DNA of 58,335 nt from Burkholderiales bacterium (GCA_947487165.1 CANKWX010000016.1:1-58335), one strand, 5' to 3'; counted from the first letter of the stretch, positions 38,101-47,267 are shown. Notes: a model not told the origin generated them from the sequence alone. Made by a program: numbers and translations.

Positions 38101-39130
38101 CAAGGCGCCGGCCAAGGCACAAACCGCACAGCCTCCGGCCACCGTGGGTCGCCCCAAGCTCACCGAGCAGGTGATTCACTTCATCAACAAGAAGATGCCT
38201 GGCAATCTGCCCAAGAAGGCGGCGCGTGCGCTGCTCGACATCGAGGATTCGCGCTATGTGCCGATCATCCGCGATCCGCGCGCGATGGCGGTTGATGCCG
38301 AGGCGGTGTTCTATTTCCCGGGATGCGGCTCCGAGCGGCTGTTCTCGCAGGTCGGTCTGGCTACGCAGGCGATGCTCTGGCATGTCGGCGTGCAGACCGT
38401 GCTGCCGCCGGGCTATCTGTGCTGCGGTTATCCGCAGCGCGGCTCGGGCGAGTTCGACAAGGCCGACAAGATCATCACCGACAACCGGGTGCTCTTTCAC
38501 CGGGTCGCCAATACGCTCAATTACCTCGACATCAAGACGGTGGTGGTGTCGTGCGGCACTTGCTACGACCAGCTCCAGAAATACGAATTCGATCGCATCT
38601 TCCCGGGCTGCCGCATCCTGGACATCCATGAATTCCTGATGGAAAAGGGCGTGCGCCTCGAAGGCGTGACCGGCACCCGCTACATGTATCACGACCCCTG
38701 CCACAGCCCGATGAAGGCCCATGCGCCGCTCAAGGTGGTCAATGCGCTCATGAACGAGGACGTCAACGGGCGCATCGACAACAACGACCGCTGCTGCGGC
38801 GAGTCGGGCACGCTCGCGGTGACGCGCCCCGACATCTCGACTCAGGTGCGTTTTCGCAAGGAGTCGGAAATGACGCGGGCCAGCCAGGCGATCCGCGAGG
38901 GCCGTCAAGCGGCGCCCGCCGGCAGCAGCGGCGAGGCCTTCGACGGTCCGGTCAAGGTGCTCACCTCCTGCCCGTCGTGCCTGCAGGGGCTGTCGCGCTA
39001 TGAGGGCGATGTCGCGGTCGAGGCCGACTACATCGTGGTCGAGATCGCCCGCCATGTGCTGGGCGCCGACTGGATGCCCGACTATGTGCGGCGGGCTAAC
39101 GACGGTGGGATCGAGCGGGTGCTGGTCTGA
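35108..39130 (+). CDS. Giant FAD-linked oxidase with Fe-S and CCG domains (DUF3683)
   Basis: 1340 aa fusion. In order: an N-terminal DUF3683 region (about 1-130); a PCMH-type FAD domain with [15 protein letters not shown] (about 220) and [17 protein letters not shown]; a FAD-oxidase C-terminal domain with [14 protein letters not shown] and SGEHGIG; a two-cluster 4Fe-4S ferredoxin domain, [11 protein letters not shown] (about 861) and [14 protein letters not shown] (about 921); and two CCG cysteine domains ([20 protein letters not shown]). This resembles GlcD/GlcF or D-lactate dehydrogenase parts joined in one chain, so a 2-hydroxyacid dehydrogenase feeding the quinone pool is likely; the substrate is unknown. 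The start was placed at the first ATG with a promoter-like box. Confidence 0.88.
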   Translation: MNAPIPLAVTGIASEDGARLREIPYNYTSFSDREIVLRVLGTEAWDIVESLRAERRTGRSARMLYEVLGDIWVVQRNPFLQDDLLDNPRRREALIEALSHRLTEIERRREPDAIPADGARPGVRAERVARLLELAQAAIERFRATFDQTADLRARTLRLLSKVTARDNIRFDGMSRVSHVTDATDWRVEYPFVVLMPDSEAQIAQLVAGCIELGLTIIPRGGGTGYTGGAIPLTPMSAVINTEKLIGIGTVTREALPEVEGPVATIFSEAGVVTKRVTEAADAAGLVFAVDPTSLEASCIGGNIAMNAGGKKAVLWGTALDNLAWWRMVDPQGNWLEITRIGHNLGKIHDAATARFRLDWYAPDRLGADAIMRGEPMRTELLEIPGARFRKQGLGKDVTDKFLAGLPGIQKEGCDGLITSARWVLHRMPRHVRTVCLEFFGQAKDAVPSIVEIKNYLDARPHGAILAGLEHLDERYLRAVGYATKSRRGSLPKMALFGDIVGDDEEGVARATSEVVRMANARSGEGFVAVSPESRKTFWLDRARTAAIARHTNAFKINEDVVIPLPRMAEYTDGIEHINIELSIRNKLRLVDELQTMLSGDPASLPLGKSDEGGANARVPVEMLLERVAQAREVLAQVRARWEFLLHEIDTPLAVAAAGFPALGLEAALQQAQSRSAGDAGQRLFNLLQDRTIRVSWKTELLAPLSAVFSGQAFGPIRERCIELHRKVLRGRVFVALHMHAGDGNVHTNLPVNSDDYAMLQEANQAVVRIMALARSLDGVISGEHGIGITKLEFLTTDELAEFRDYKQRVDPEGRFNRGKLMADGDLRNAYTPSFGLMGAESLIMQQSDIGSIADSIKDCLRCGKCKPVCSTHVPRANLLYSPRDKILATSLLIEAFLYEEQTRRGISIRHWDEFGDVADHCTVCHKCATPCPVDIDFGEVSMAMRNLLRKMGQKRFNPGTAASMFFLNATNPSTINLARKVMIDWGYKAQRVAHDVLKAPAKAQTAQPPATVGRPKLTEQVIHFINKKMPGNLPKKAARALLDIEDSRYVPIIRDPRAMAVDAEAVFYFPGCGSERLFSQVGLATQAMLWHVGVQTVLPPGYLCCGYPQRGSGEFDKADKIITDNRVLFHRVANTLNYLDIKTVVVSCGTCYDQLQKYEFDRIFPGCRILDIHEFLMEKGVRLEGVTGTRYMYHDPCHSPMKAHAPLKVVNALMNEDVNGRIDNNDRCCGESGTLAVTRPDISTQVRFRKESEMTRASQAIREGRQAAPAGSSGEAFDGPVKVLTSCPSCLQGLSRYEGDVAVEADYIVVEIARHVLGADWMPDYVRRANDGGIERVLV

Positions 39131-39160
39131 TCGTTATCATGAGCGATTGAACCACCTCGG

Positions 39161-39216
39161 CTCATTGATTCCGGCTCATTGATTCCAGCTCATTGATTCC
39201 AGCTCATTGATTCCAG
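39161..39216. repeat. Four tandem copies of a 14-base unit
   Basis: CTCATTGATTCCGG once and CTCATTGATTCCAG three times, head to tail at 39161, 39175, 39189 and 39203, followed by a decaying fifth copy. They fill most of the 136-base gap between the oxidoreductase and the SDR gene. Confidence 0.9.
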
Positions 39217-39266
39217 CTCAGCGATCCCATTCAGACGCGGCAAGCGACCCCCACACGGAGACCCAC

Positions 39267-40043
39267 ATGTACAAACCCTTCGACCTCACCGGGCATGGCT
39301 CGGTCATCACCGGCGGCAACGGCGGCATCGGCTATGGCATGGCGCGCGCCCTGCTCGCGTCAGGCGCGTCGGTCGCAATCTGGGGCTCGCGTCCCGAGAA
39401 AACCGAAAATGCCCGCGCAGCGCTGGCCAAGGAGTGCGGCGACGCCAAACGGGTGCATGCCTTTGTGTGCGACGTCGGTGACGAGGCGCAGGTTGAAAGC
39501 AGCTTCGCCGCTTCGGTCGCCGCGCTCGGACGCGTCGATTCGTGCTTTGCCAATGCCGGCATCGGCGGCAAGGGCAAGACCGTGCTCGACATGACGCTCG
39601 AAGAATTCCGTCGTATCCAGCGCATCAATGTCGAGGGCGTGTTTCTGACCTTCCGGGCGGCGGCGCGCCATATGGCCGAGCATGGCCAGGGCGGCTCGCT
39701 GGTGGCGACGGCCAGCACGGCGGCGGTCGAGGGTGCAGCCCGCAACAGTCACTATGGCGCCTCCAAGGGTGCGGTCACCGCCTATGTGCGCGCACTCGCC
39801 GTCGAACTCGCCCGGCATCGCATCCGCGTCAATTCGATCCTGCCCGGCTGGATCGAAACCGAGATGACCGAGCCGTCCTTCAACAACGACAAGTTTGCCG
39901 GCAATGTCATGCCGCGCATCCCGATGCGCCGCTGGGGCAGCATCGATGACTTCGGCGGCATCGCGGTCTATCTGGCTGGGGGCGGGGCGGCCTACACCAC
40001 CGGCGAGCAGTTCATCATCGACGGCGGTTATACCAAGTTCTGA
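39267..40043 (+). CDS. SDR family oxidoreductase
   Basis: 258 aa classical SDR. The cofactor motif TGGNGGIG is at residues 15-22, NAG at 96-98, and the catalytic Ser150, Tyr163 and Lys167 (YGASK) are followed by SILPGWIETEM and the C-terminal GEQFIIDGGYTKF, as in FabG-like and glucose-dehydrogenase-like enzymes. The substrate is unknown. ACGGAG (39255-39260) precedes the ATG at 39267; the upstream frame reads into the repeat array. The phosphoesterase gene follows after 17 bases. Confidence 0.9.
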   Translation: MYKPFDLTGHGSVITGGNGGIGYGMARALLASGASVAIWGSRPEKTENARAALAKECGDAKRVHAFVCDVGDEAQVESSFAASVAALGRVDSCFANAGIGGKGKTVLDMTLEEFRRIQRINVEGVFLTFRAAARHMAEHGQGGSLVATASTAAVEGAARNSHYGASKGAVTAYVRALAVELARHRIRVNSILPGWIETEMTEPSFNNDKFAGNVMPRIPMRRWGSIDDFGGIAVYLAGGGAAYTTGEQFIIDGGYTKF

Positions 40044-40060
40044 GTCAGGGTCTGCGTCTC

Positions 40061-40858
40061 ATGCGCCTGCTCGTGCTCTCTGATCTGCATGTCGAGCATG
40101 CCGCCTTCGTGCCGATCGCGCCGCGCGATGCCTTCGATCTGGTCGTGCTCGCCGGTGATATCGGGCAGGCCACGCTCGCCCTGCAGTGGGCGCGCGAGAC
40201 CTTCCCCGATCACCCCATCGTGCAGATCGCAGGCAATCACGAGTACTTTGATACCCGCCGAGAGCAGGCGCTGGCCGCGATGCGCCAGACTGCAAAGCAT
40301 CTGGGCATTCATCTGCTCGAGCGCGATGCGGTGACGATCGCCGGTGTCGAGTTCCTGGGCTGCACGCTCTGGACCGACTTCCGTCTTTACGAGCTTGCCG
40401 GCCGCCCGATCCAGATGAGTGCAGCCGATGTGATGGCGGGTGCGCGGCGGGTGATGGTCGATTACCGGGCGATCGAAGTTGCTGACGCGCAGGCTCAAAG
40501 CGGTGTGCGTCGTTTCGATCCCGATGACTCGGTTGCCCTGCATGGTCAATCGCGCGACTGGCTGGCCGACCGCCTGGCTGCGCCATCAGCCGGCCCCCGG
40601 GTAGTGATCACCCATCATCTGCCGAGCTGGCGTTCGGTGGCGCCGTCCTTCATGCGGGCCCTGTCCAATCCGGCCTTTGCCAGCGATCTGGACGATCTCT
40701 TTGCAGGCGCCGACCTCTGGATTCACGGCCATGCCCACACCTCGCACGACTATCTTGCGGCCGGTTGCCGGGTGGTCTGCAATCCGCGGGGTTATCCGAT
40801 GCGAGCCGGCGGCTTCGAAAATCCGCGTTTTAATCCGCTGCGTATTCTGACCGTCTGA
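40061..40858 (+). CDS. Calcineurin-like metallophosphoesterase
   Basis: 265 aa. All five metal-binding blocks are present: SDLH (Asp8, His10), AGDIG, GNHEY, ITHHLPS and GHAHTS. No signal peptide, so cytoplasmic. The substrate cannot be inferred; the family includes nucleotide and phosphodiester hydrolases. It is probably co-transcribed with the SDR gene before it. Confidence 0.88.
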   Translation: MRLLVLSDLHVEHAAFVPIAPRDAFDLVVLAGDIGQATLALQWARETFPDHPIVQIAGNHEYFDTRREQALAAMRQTAKHLGIHLLERDAVTIAGVEFLGCTLWTDFRLYELAGRPIQMSAADVMAGARRVMVDYRAIEVADAQAQSGVRRFDPDDSVALHGQSRDWLADRLAAPSAGPRVVITHHLPSWRSVAPSFMRALSNPAFASDLDDLFAGADLWIHGHAHTSHDYLAAGCRVVCNPRGYPMRAGGFENPRFNPLRILTV

Positions 40859-40920
40859 CTCGCGGCCGATCGTGAACAATGCCCGCGCAGACAAGCGCGG
40901 TGCAGGGCACGATCGGACGC

Positions 40921-42483
40921 ATGTCGATCATTCAACGCCTTCTTCCCGCGCAGCGCCGGCCCACCCAGCGCAAAGCCTGGCTGCCGGCGCGATCCCGTGC
41001 CGAGCCCGATGCCGATCTGGCACTGATCGCCAGCGGTATCGAGTCCATCGTCTCCGGCGGTCTTGCGCCAGAGGCGAGAATGCTGGCGCTCGAGTCAATG
41101 CGCGCCGAGATGCTGACCGCTGCCGAGCCGGTGATTTCGCGTCTGCGGGATCAGCCGATTCCGTTGGCGCTCGCCGAGTTGGCGACCTTTCAAAGTCTGT
41201 CGGCGGTGCTGGTGGCCGGGCGCGACGCCTTCAAACGGGTCTACATCGACCTGTGCGAGCCGGGCGTCGACTCCTTGCAGTCGGCCAACCCTGTCCCGCG
41301 TGCGCTGCTTGCGCTGTCATGGGCCCTGGAGATGCAGTCGCGCCTCTTGACCACTGCCGCGCGCCTGCGGGTGACGATGCCGCGCAAGGAATGGGACGAG
41401 CTTTGCCGTCTGGCCTATCCGCTGTGGCAATCGCAGACGTTTCAGGAGGCCTTCCCCGACTCGTCCGCGCTCGGTGGCGATGCCGAAGGCATGCGCACCG
41501 GCTCGCCGGCAGCCGGGCTGGCGCTGCCTCTGCTGATGCGGCTGGTCGAGCCGCTTGGACTGGACAACGACGAACTGTCGATGGCCTACCGGCTGGCCTG
41601 GACGGCCGCGCGCAGTGCCGGTCTTCGCATCGAACTCGACGGTTTGCCGCATGTGAGTTCGGCCGGCCCCTGCCTGATGCTGTCGCCCAACCACACCGTG
41701 CAGATCGATTCGACCGAGTCGCTCACCGTGCTGGTTCGGTGTGCTGACGGGCTGGCGCGAGGGCTGACACCCGAGGCGATCGGGCTGCGCTCGCTGCTGT
41801 CGGCGGAGCGGCTCGCCGCCTTGCTCGGCAGACTGCGCGTTGTCTGGGGGCCTTGCCATGTGCCCACGCCGCTGGTCAAAGCCCCTGTGCCCAAGGCACT
41901 CCTGCGAATCGGCTTTCCCCGGTTCGACAGTAGCCCCGGCATCGAACCCGGCCCCGACAGCGGCCCGGATAGCGGCCCCGACAGCGGCGAGGAAGTCGGC
42001 TGGCGAGGCATGGATGCCTACCGCTCGGTCTTTACCCGGTCGGGCGACACGCCGCGTCTTCGACTCGGCGGTCTGGTCGCCCTGCAGGCCTGGCAGCAGG
42101 GCGTGCTCGTCGATCAGCGTCGTGCAGCCCGGCCCGGCGCCGGCCCGCGCCGGATCATGGTGGGGCAAGTGGTGTCGCTGGCCCACACCGGCTGGGGCGA
42201 CAGGCAGCATCCTTTCGCTCATGACCTCGGCGTGCGGTTCTGGCCCGGTTCGCCCCGGGCGGTGCGGGTTCTCTACCTCGGCAGTCAGGGGTTTCAGGCC
42301 GGCTGGAGCTTCATCGGAATGGGCTGCGGCGATCCGCCGTCGGTGGTCGTTCGGCGCGATGCCTTTGCGCCGTCACGGATCATGACCCTGCTCGACGACT
42401 CGACCGAGCAGCGACTGCGGATGATCGGGCTCCTCGAGCGTGGCGTCGATTTCGATCGAATCGCGGTCGCGCCCGCCGACTGA
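40921..42483 (+). CDS. Conserved-looking protein of unknown function, 520 aa
   Basis: I do not recognise a family. No signal peptide or membrane helices are evident. The N-terminal 180 residues are helical with many Ala, Leu and Arg; the middle contains GPCLMLSPNHTVQIDS; and the last 150 residues (LGGLVALQAW, MVGQVVSLAHTGWGDRQ, VRVLYLGSQGFQAGWSF) look like a beta-rich domain. A Gly-Pro-Asp-Ser repeat at about residues 344-355 is encoded by three 12-base units (41950-41985). The ATG at 40921 was preferred to the one at 40879, without ribosome-site support for either. Good codon usage and length make it a real gene. Confidence 0.7.
   Translation: MSIIQRLLPAQRRPTQRKAWLPARSRAEPDADLALIASGIESIVSGGLAPEARMLALESMRAEMLTAAEPVISRLRDQPIPLALAELATFQSLSAVLVAGRDAFKRVYIDLCEPGVDSLQSANPVPRALLALSWALEMQSRLLTTAARLRVTMPRKEWDELCRLAYPLWQSQTFQEAFPDSSALGGDAEGMRTGSPAAGLALPLLMRLVEPLGLDNDELSMAYRLAWTAARSAGLRIELDGLPHVSSAGPCLMLSPNHTVQIDSTESLTVLVRCADGLARGLTPEAIGLRSLLSAERLAALLGRLRVVWGPCHVPTPLVKAPVPKALLRIGFPRFDSSPGIEPGPDSGPDSGPDSGEEVGWRGMDAYRSVFTRSGDTPRLRLGGLVALQAWQQGVLVDQRRAARPGAGPRRIMVGQVVSLAHTGWGDRQHPFAHDLGVRFWPGSPRAVRVLYLGSQGFQAGWSFIGMGCGDPPSVVVRRDAFAPSRIMTLLDDSTEQRLRMIGLLERGVDFDRIAVAPAD
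41950..41985. repeat. Coding 12-base tandem repeat (Gly-Pro-Asp-Ser)
   Basis: GGCCCCGACAGC, GGCCCGGATAGC and GGCCCCGACAGC follow each other in frame inside the 520-aa gene. Copy number changes would keep the frame. Confidence 0.85.
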
Positions 42484-42596
42484 GTCGAGCCGGGCCGACG
42501 CCGGTTGAAGCGGTCGCAGGCAAGCGCCCACCGGGTTGGTATTGCCGCTTGCCGATTCGCGTTACCATCGACCTCCACTTGACGCAAGCCCATCCA

Positions 42597-43088
42597 ATGG
42601 CAGGAATCGATCCGAATACGCCCAGGCCGACCGAAATCGTCGTGCACAAGCGTTCGCGCATTCTCGAACTGGCCTTCGATGATGGGCATCGCTTTCAGTT
42701 GCCCTTCGAATTGCTGCGGGTCTATTCGCCTTCGGCCGAGGTGCGCGGTCACGGGCCCGGTCAGGAAGTCCTGCAGGTCGGCAAGCGCGACATCGGTCTC
42801 GACTCGCTCGAGCAGGTAGGTCATTACGCGGTCCAGCCCCATTTTTCGGACGGTCATGCCACCGGCATCTTTTCCTGGGACTATCTCTACTGGCTGGGGG
42901 CCAATCAGCACCAGCTCTGGAAGGACTATCTCGATCGGCTGCAGGCCGCCGGCCAGAGCCGTGATCCGGTCCAGGGTCTGCAGTCTGATCAGCCTGCCGA
43001 GGCGACGCTGCCGACGGCCCAGGGTAGCTGCGCCGGCAAGCCGGCTGCCGGTATCAATTCGGTTGCTCTCACGAGACCACGTTCATGA
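42597..43088 (+). CDS. DUF971 domain protein
   Basis: 163 aa. DUF971 (gamma-butyrobetaine hydroxylase N-terminal-like) core: [39 protein letters not shown] in parts, then [19 protein letters not shown]. Such small proteins are found next to ubiE in betaproteobacteria, but their role is unknown; the fold is linked to metal or Fe-S binding. The C-terminal 45 residues are low-complexity. The start at 42597 gives [14 protein letters not shown]. It overlaps ubiE by four bases. Confidence 0.88.
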   Translation: MAGIDPNTPRPTEIVVHKRSRILELAFDDGHRFQLPFELLRVYSPSAEVRGHGPGQEVLQVGKRDIGLDSLEQVGHYAVQPHFSDGHATGIFSWDYLYWLGANQHQLWKDYLDRLQAAGQSRDPVQGLQSDQPAEATLPTAQGSCAGKPAAGINSVALTRPRS

Positions 43089-43855
43089 CATCGTCGCATC
43101 GTTCTTCCGACGCTGACGCGCCCGCGCAGACCACCCATTTCGGCTTCGAGTCGGTCGCTGCGGCCGACAAGGCAGGCAAGGTGGCTGAAGTCTTTGATTC
43201 GGTGGCGCCCCGCTATGACCTCATGAACGATGTGCTGTCGGGTGGTCTGCATCGTGTCTGGAAGGCCTTTACCGTCGGTCAGGCCGCCTTGCGCCCGGGC
43301 ATGAAGGTCCTTGATATCGCTGGCGGTACCGGCGACCTGGCGCGAGCCTTTGCCCGCAAGGTCGGCGCCAGTGGCGAGGTCTGGCTCACCGACATCAACG
43401 GATCGATGCTGACCATCGGTCGCGACAGGCTGCTCGACGAAGGCTTTTCTCAGCCGGTCACGCTGTGCGATGCAGAGCAGCTGCCTTTTCCCGATCACTA
43501 TTTCGATCGCGTCAGCGTCGCTTTCGGCTTGCGCAACATGACCCGCAAGGACGTCGCTCTGCGCGAGATGCATCGGGTGCTCAAGCCCGGCGGCAAGCTG
43601 CTGGTGCTCGAGTTCTCGCACATCTGGAAGCCGCTTGCGCCGATCTACGATGCTTATTCGTTCAAGCTGCTGCCGCGTATCGGTCAGGCAGTGGCGGGCG
43701 ATGGCGACAGCTATCGTTATCTGGCAGAGTCGATCCGCGTTCATCCCGATCAGCTGACCCTGAGTGCGATGCTCGAAGAGGCCGGTTTCGCACGTGTGCG
43801 CCACTTCAACCTTACCCTCGGTGTGGTCGCATTGCACGAGGGTGTAAAAATATGA
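43085..43855 (+). CDS. ubiE: Bifunctional demethylmenaquinone/ubiquinone C-methyltransferase
   Basis: 256 aa class I SAM methyltransferase of quinone synthesis. Typical motifs are the [25 protein letters not shown] start, SAM motif [14 protein letters not shown], and [26 protein letters not shown] (in parts) with the later [14 protein letters not shown]. It starts in the DUF971 stop (ATGA, 43085-43088) and is followed by the Tim44-like gene. Confidence 0.96.
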   Translation: MTSSHRSSDADAPAQTTHFGFESVAAADKAGKVAEVFDSVAPRYDLMNDVLSGGLHRVWKAFTVGQAALRPGMKVLDIAGGTGDLARAFARKVGASGEVWLTDINGSMLTIGRDRLLDEGFSQPVTLCDAEQLPFPDHYFDRVSVAFGLRNMTRKDVALREMHRVLKPGGKLLVLEFSHIWKPLAPIYDAYSFKLLPRIGQAVAGDGDSYRYLAESIRVHPDQLTLSAMLEEAGFARVRHFNLTLGVVALHEGVKI

Positions 43856-43889
43856 TTTTTCCCTTATCGGACTTTCACGGAGATTCCCG

Positions 43890-44852
43890 ATGAAGACCTC
43901 GCTTCTGGCTCTGATTGCAGTGGTGGCCCTCGCGACGATCGGCATGGCCGACGCGCAGGCCAAGAAAATGGGCGGCGGCGGTAATCTCGGCCGCCAGTCA
44001 CCCAACGCTCCCATGCAGCGCGACAGTTCGGGCGCGACTGGCGCGGCCCCCCGTCAGGCGCAACCGGCCCAGCCGTCGGCGCCCGCCGCCGCACCGGCTG
44101 CCGCACCGCGCCCCGGCGCCGCGCCGCAGGCGTCGTCCCGCAGCCGCTGGATGGGGCCGCTTGCCGGTCTGGCTGCCGGCCTCGGTCTGGCTGCGCTCGC
44201 CAGTCACTTCGGCTTCGGCGAAGCACTGGCCTCGGCCATGACGGCCGGCCTGCTGATCATGGTGGTGCTGGCCGTGGTCGGTTTCTTCCTGGCGCGTCGC
44301 GCGGCAGCGCGTCAGCAGCCGCAGCCGGCCTATGCCGGCGGCTACGGCATGTCCGGGCTCGGCCAGGAGGCCTCGGTGCCCAACTACCAGCCGGCGCCGA
44401 TACCGGCCACTTTGCGCGACCAGCCGATCGACATGGTCCATCCGGCATCGCAGCCGGTGCTGGGGTCGCGTTTGCCGGCAGGCTTTGACGCGGACGTCTT
44501 CGTGCATACCGCCAAGGTCTGTTTCATTCGGCTGCAGGCGGCCTACGACGCCGGCAATGCCAGCGATCTGCGTGAATTCACCAGTCCCGAGATGTTCGCC
44601 GAGCTCAAGCTCGAGATCGACGCCCGCAATGGTGGTCTCAACCAGACCGACGTCGTCACCCTCGAAGCCGAGTTGCTGGGTGTCGAGTCGGGCAGCGTCG
44701 ATCAACTGGCCAGCGTGCGCTTCTCGGGCATGCTGCGCGAAGAAGCGGGCGCTGCGGCGGCGCCTTTCGATGAGGTCTGGAACTTCACCCGTCCGCTGCA
44801 GGACGAGGGCGGTTGGGTGCTTGGTGGCATCCAGCAGCTCAGCCGCGCCTGA
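43890..44852 (+). CDS. Tim44-like domain membrane protein
   Basis: 320 aa. Signal peptide (1-22, ending MADAQA), Pro/Ala-rich linker (about 40-85), two hydrophobic segments (about 90-110 and 115-135), then a Tim44/TIM44-like domain (about 195-320) with FVHTAKVCFIRLQAAYDAGNASDLREFTSPEM in parts. It is a standard neighbour of ubiE and ubiJ in Burkholderiales; function unknown. CACGGAG precedes the ATG. Confidence 0.87.
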   Translation: MKTSLLALIAVVALATIGMADAQAKKMGGGGNLGRQSPNAPMQRDSSGATGAAPRQAQPAQPSAPAAAPAAAPRPGAAPQASSRSRWMGPLAGLAAGLGLAALASHFGFGEALASAMTAGLLIMVVLAVVGFFLARRAAARQQPQPAYAGGYGMSGLGQEASVPNYQPAPIPATLRDQPIDMVHPASQPVLGSRLPAGFDADVFVHTAKVCFIRLQAAYDAGNASDLREFTSPEMFAELKLEIDARNGGLNQTDVVTLEAELLGVESGSVDQLASVRFSGMLREEAGAAAAPFDEVWNFTRPLQDEGGWVLGGIQQLSRA

Positions 44853-44927
44853 GCGGCTTCGGCACGCCCCGGTCGAACCGGTTTTCGTCCAACCGTCTCG
44901 TCCAGCCGCCACCGCGCCCAGCCGACG

Positions 44928-45536
44928 ATGGTCGCCCTTGCCCTGCCGCTGGCTCAGGTCGCGATCAGCGCCCTGAACCATGTTCTGCGTCAGCAGACAT
45001 GGGCGCGCGACCGGCTGCGTACCCACTGCGGGCGCACGGTACGGATGGTGGTGTTGGCGCCGCTGGGTGCGGTCTCGGCTGACGCCCGGATCGCCGACGA
45101 TGGCACGCTCGAGCTTGCCAGTATCGACACGCCGAGCGTGACCCTGTCGCTCACGCCCACGTTCAGTGCGCTGCTGGGCGCGGTGCGCGATGGCGCCAGC
45201 GGGCTGACCGGTCATCTCAAGGTGGAAGGCGACGTCATGGTCGCGGCCGCGGTCGGCGAGATCGCGCAGCATTTGCGCTGGGATGTCGAGGAAGACCTGA
45301 GCAAACTGGTGGGCGATGTGGTCGCTCACCGGATGGCGGGCGCCGCGCGTGCCGGTGTTCGCCAGGCGCAGTCGATCGGCGATCGAGCGCAGAGCGGCCT
45401 GCGCCAGTTCCTGGTCGACGAAGACCGGCAACTGCTCGAGCGTCGCCAGCTCGATCGCTTCGGCAAAGAACTGCGCGATCTTGAGGCGCGTCTCGATCGC
45501 CTCGCGCAGCGCGCCGCCCTGTCGGCTCGCGGCTGA
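44928..45536 (+). CDS. ubiJ: SCP2-domain ubiquinone biosynthesis accessory factor UbiJ
   Basis: 202 aa. The N-terminal SCP2 lipid-binding domain (residues about 10-110, with VTLSLTPTFSALLGAVRDG and LTGHLKVEGDVMVAAAVGEIA) is followed by a coiled, charged C-terminal tail (FLVDEDRQLLERRQLDRFGKEL), matching UbiJ. UbiJ scaffolds the soluble Ubi complex. ubiB, which usually follows, is absent; instead a convergent asparaginase gene ends 24 bases away. Confidence 0.88.
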   Translation: MVALALPLAQVAISALNHVLRQQTWARDRLRTHCGRTVRMVVLAPLGAVSADARIADDGTLELASIDTPSVTLSLTPTFSALLGAVRDGASGLTGHLKVEGDVMVAAAVGEIAQHLRWDVEEDLSKLVGDVVAHRMAGAARAGVRQAQSIGDRAQSGLRQFLVDEDRQLLERRQLDRFGKELRDLEARLDRLAQRAALSARG

Positions 45537-45560
45537 GCAAGGCCCCGGGGCGTCTCGCGC

Positions 45561-46565
45561 CTAAAAGCTCGCGAACATCGCCCGCGCGGCCTCACGATCG
45601 AGCCCAGCGGCAATCAGCAGCGACAGCAGCAGTCGGGCCTTGTGAGGTGTCACGAAGCCTGCCGCAATGAATCCGAAGCGGTCGTCATCCACGCTTGCAC
45701 CGTGCATCACCGGTCCGTCGCTGATCCGGCTGGCCCTGACCACCAGGCATCCCCTTTCGGACGCCTTCCCGAGCGCCGCCTCGATCGGGCGCGATATCGA
45801 TCCGTGGCCGGTGCCGGCCAGCACGATGCCCCGGGCGCCCCGCTGCAGGCACCAGTCGACGATCGCCGGATCGCCATCGACCTGCTGGGCGAGGAGGTCG
45901 ACTCTTGGCAGGGCGGGGGGCAAGTCGGCGAAGTGCGCGGCCAGCGACGGTCGACGGCCGGCTGCTGCCGCTGCGGGCGTCTGCCAGACCGCCTTGCCGT
46001 CGATCATCAGCGCCAGCGGCATCGCGCCGCGTGCAACGAAGGCATCGACGCGTGAGGTGTGAACCTTGGCAGCCCGGTCGGGACCGAAGCCCTGGTCGTT
46101 CATGAGCACGATGGCGCCGGCACCGCGCGATGCCGGGCTGACTGCCAGCGCTGCGGCCGCGTAGAGATTCATCGGCCCGTCGGCGCTCAATGCGGTGGCC
46201 GGGCGCATCGCGCCGGTCAGCACCACTGCCTTGTCGCGCGGGCAGGTCAGATCGAGAAACAGCGCGGTTTCTTCGAGGGTATCGGTGCCGTGGGTGATGA
46301 CGATCGCGTCGATCAACGGGTCGACGCTTGCCTCGCGCACCCGCGCGGCCAGTGTCAGCCAGTGGGCACTGGTGATGTGCTGGCTGCCGGTCGAAAAGGG
46401 CGTCTCGGTCGTGATGTCGGCCAGATCACCGAGTGCGGGCACCGAAGCGATGAGGCTGTCGGCGCCGAGCGATGCTGGCGCGTAGGACAGCGTACTCGCC
46501 GCAGTCGGCGCAATCCCGGCGATCGTACCGCCGGTGGCAAGAAGCAGCAGTCTGGGTTTGGTCAT
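45561..46565 (-). CDS. L-asparaginase, type I/II family
   Basis: 334 aa. It hydrolyses L-asparagine to aspartate. The two catalytic threonines are in ATGGTIAG (Thr14) and THGTDTLEET (Thr94, with Asp95), and GAMRPATALSADGPMNL follows. No signal peptide is present at the ATG at 46565, so probably cytoplasmic; the frame extends upstream to 46664 into the divergent gene but without conserved sequence. Confidence 0.92.
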   Translation of the reverse strand: MTKPRLLLLATGGTIAGIAPTAASTLSYAPASLGADSLIASVPALGDLADITTETPFSTGSQHITSAHWLTLAARVREASVDPLIDAIVITHGTDTLEETALFLDLTCPRDKAVVLTGAMRPATALSADGPMNLYAAAALAVSPASRGAGAIVLMNDQGFGPDRAAKVHTSRVDAFVARGAMPLALMIDGKAVWQTPAAAAAGRRPSLAAHFADLPPALPRVDLLAQQVDGDPAIVDWCLQRGARGIVLAGTGHGSISRPIEAALGKASERGCLVVRASRISDGPVMHGASVDDDRFGFIAAGFVTPHKARLLLSLLIAAGLDREAARAMFASF

Positions 46566-46617
46566 AACGAATGGTAACGAGAAAGCACTATGATCACTCT
46601 TTCGGTTCTCAGGTTCG

Positions 46618-47229
46618 ATGATCGATTCCATGCATGACATCCTCGCTCTTGACGTCGCTGGCACACCGGTCCGCTGGATCGACCACGAAAGTGCTGCTGG
46701 CTATTACGCCAGCGGCAAGGTTCGCTGGGAGTTGGGCTCGACTCGCACCGTCCTGCATGGTGGCATCAGCCGCTTGAGTGGCCGACAGTCGACGCTCGAG
46801 ATCGCAGCCATCATCGCTATCGACGGGCCGCGCTGGCGATTTCGCGGCGGCACCGACCGCACCCCGCTCAACCGTGCCATGGTGTTTGCCCGCGACCGGC
46901 ATATCTGCGCTTATTGCGGCGGCCGCTATTCGGGCGGCGCCCTCGAGATGGAGCATGTCACACCGAGTTCGCGTGGCGGCAGCACCGTCTGGCAGAACGT
47001 GGTCTCCGCCTGCCGGGCCTGTAATCAGCGCAAGGGCAACCGCACGCCCGAGTTGGCCGGCATGCCTTTGCTCTATGTGCCCTACGTGCCCAACCGCCAT
47101 GAGGCCTTCATCCTTGCCAACCGGCGCATCGTCGCCGATCAGATGAATTTTCTGCTGGCCGGTGTGCCGCGCCATTCCCGCCTGTGGGTGGACGAGACCA
47201 CCAGCCGGCAAGACGCCAAGACTGACTGA
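46618..47229 (+). CDS. HNH endonuclease domain protein
   Basis: 203 aa. The HNH fold has a zinc-binding CAYCGG and CRACNQRKGN pair flanking MEHVTPSSRGGSTVWQNVVSAC (in parts), the catalytic His and Asn. The N-terminal 90 residues have no clear family. Such chromosomal HNH proteins are common in betaproteobacteria; substrate unknown. A second ATG at 46630 is an alternative start. It is divergent from the asparaginase (52 bases) and converges on mnhG. Confidence 0.85.
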   Translation: MIDSMHDILALDVAGTPVRWIDHESAAGYYASGKVRWELGSTRTVLHGGISRLSGRQSTLEIAAIIAIDGPRWRFRGGTDRTPLNRAMVFARDRHICAYCGGRYSGGALEMEHVTPSSRGGSTVWQNVVSACRACNQRKGNRTPELAGMPLLYVPYVPNRHEAFILANRRIVADQMNFLLAGVPRHSRLWVDETTSRQDAKTD

Positions 47230-47267
47230 GCCCGCCGCGTCAGCGTTGAGCCCTTCGCGTCAGCTTT
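47228..47267. repeat. Degenerate 20-base tandem duplication
   Basis: GAGCCCGCCGCGTCAGCGTT (47228-47247) and GAGCCCTTCGCGTCAGCTTT (47248-47267) differ at three positions. The pair spans the stop codon of the HNH gene and the last codons of the convergent mnhG. Confidence 0.75.

Noticed and set aside
36707-39055. A 782-codon open frame on the minus strand inside the large oxidoreductase gene
   Set aside because: Its translation is rich in His, Arg, Gly and Asp without motifs, while the plus strand encodes intact Fe-S and FAD motifs. Long antisense frames are expected in GC-rich genes.
39161-39216. Tandem repeats as a CRISPR array
   Set aside because: The 14-base units are contiguous with no unique spacers, and no cas gene is in the window.
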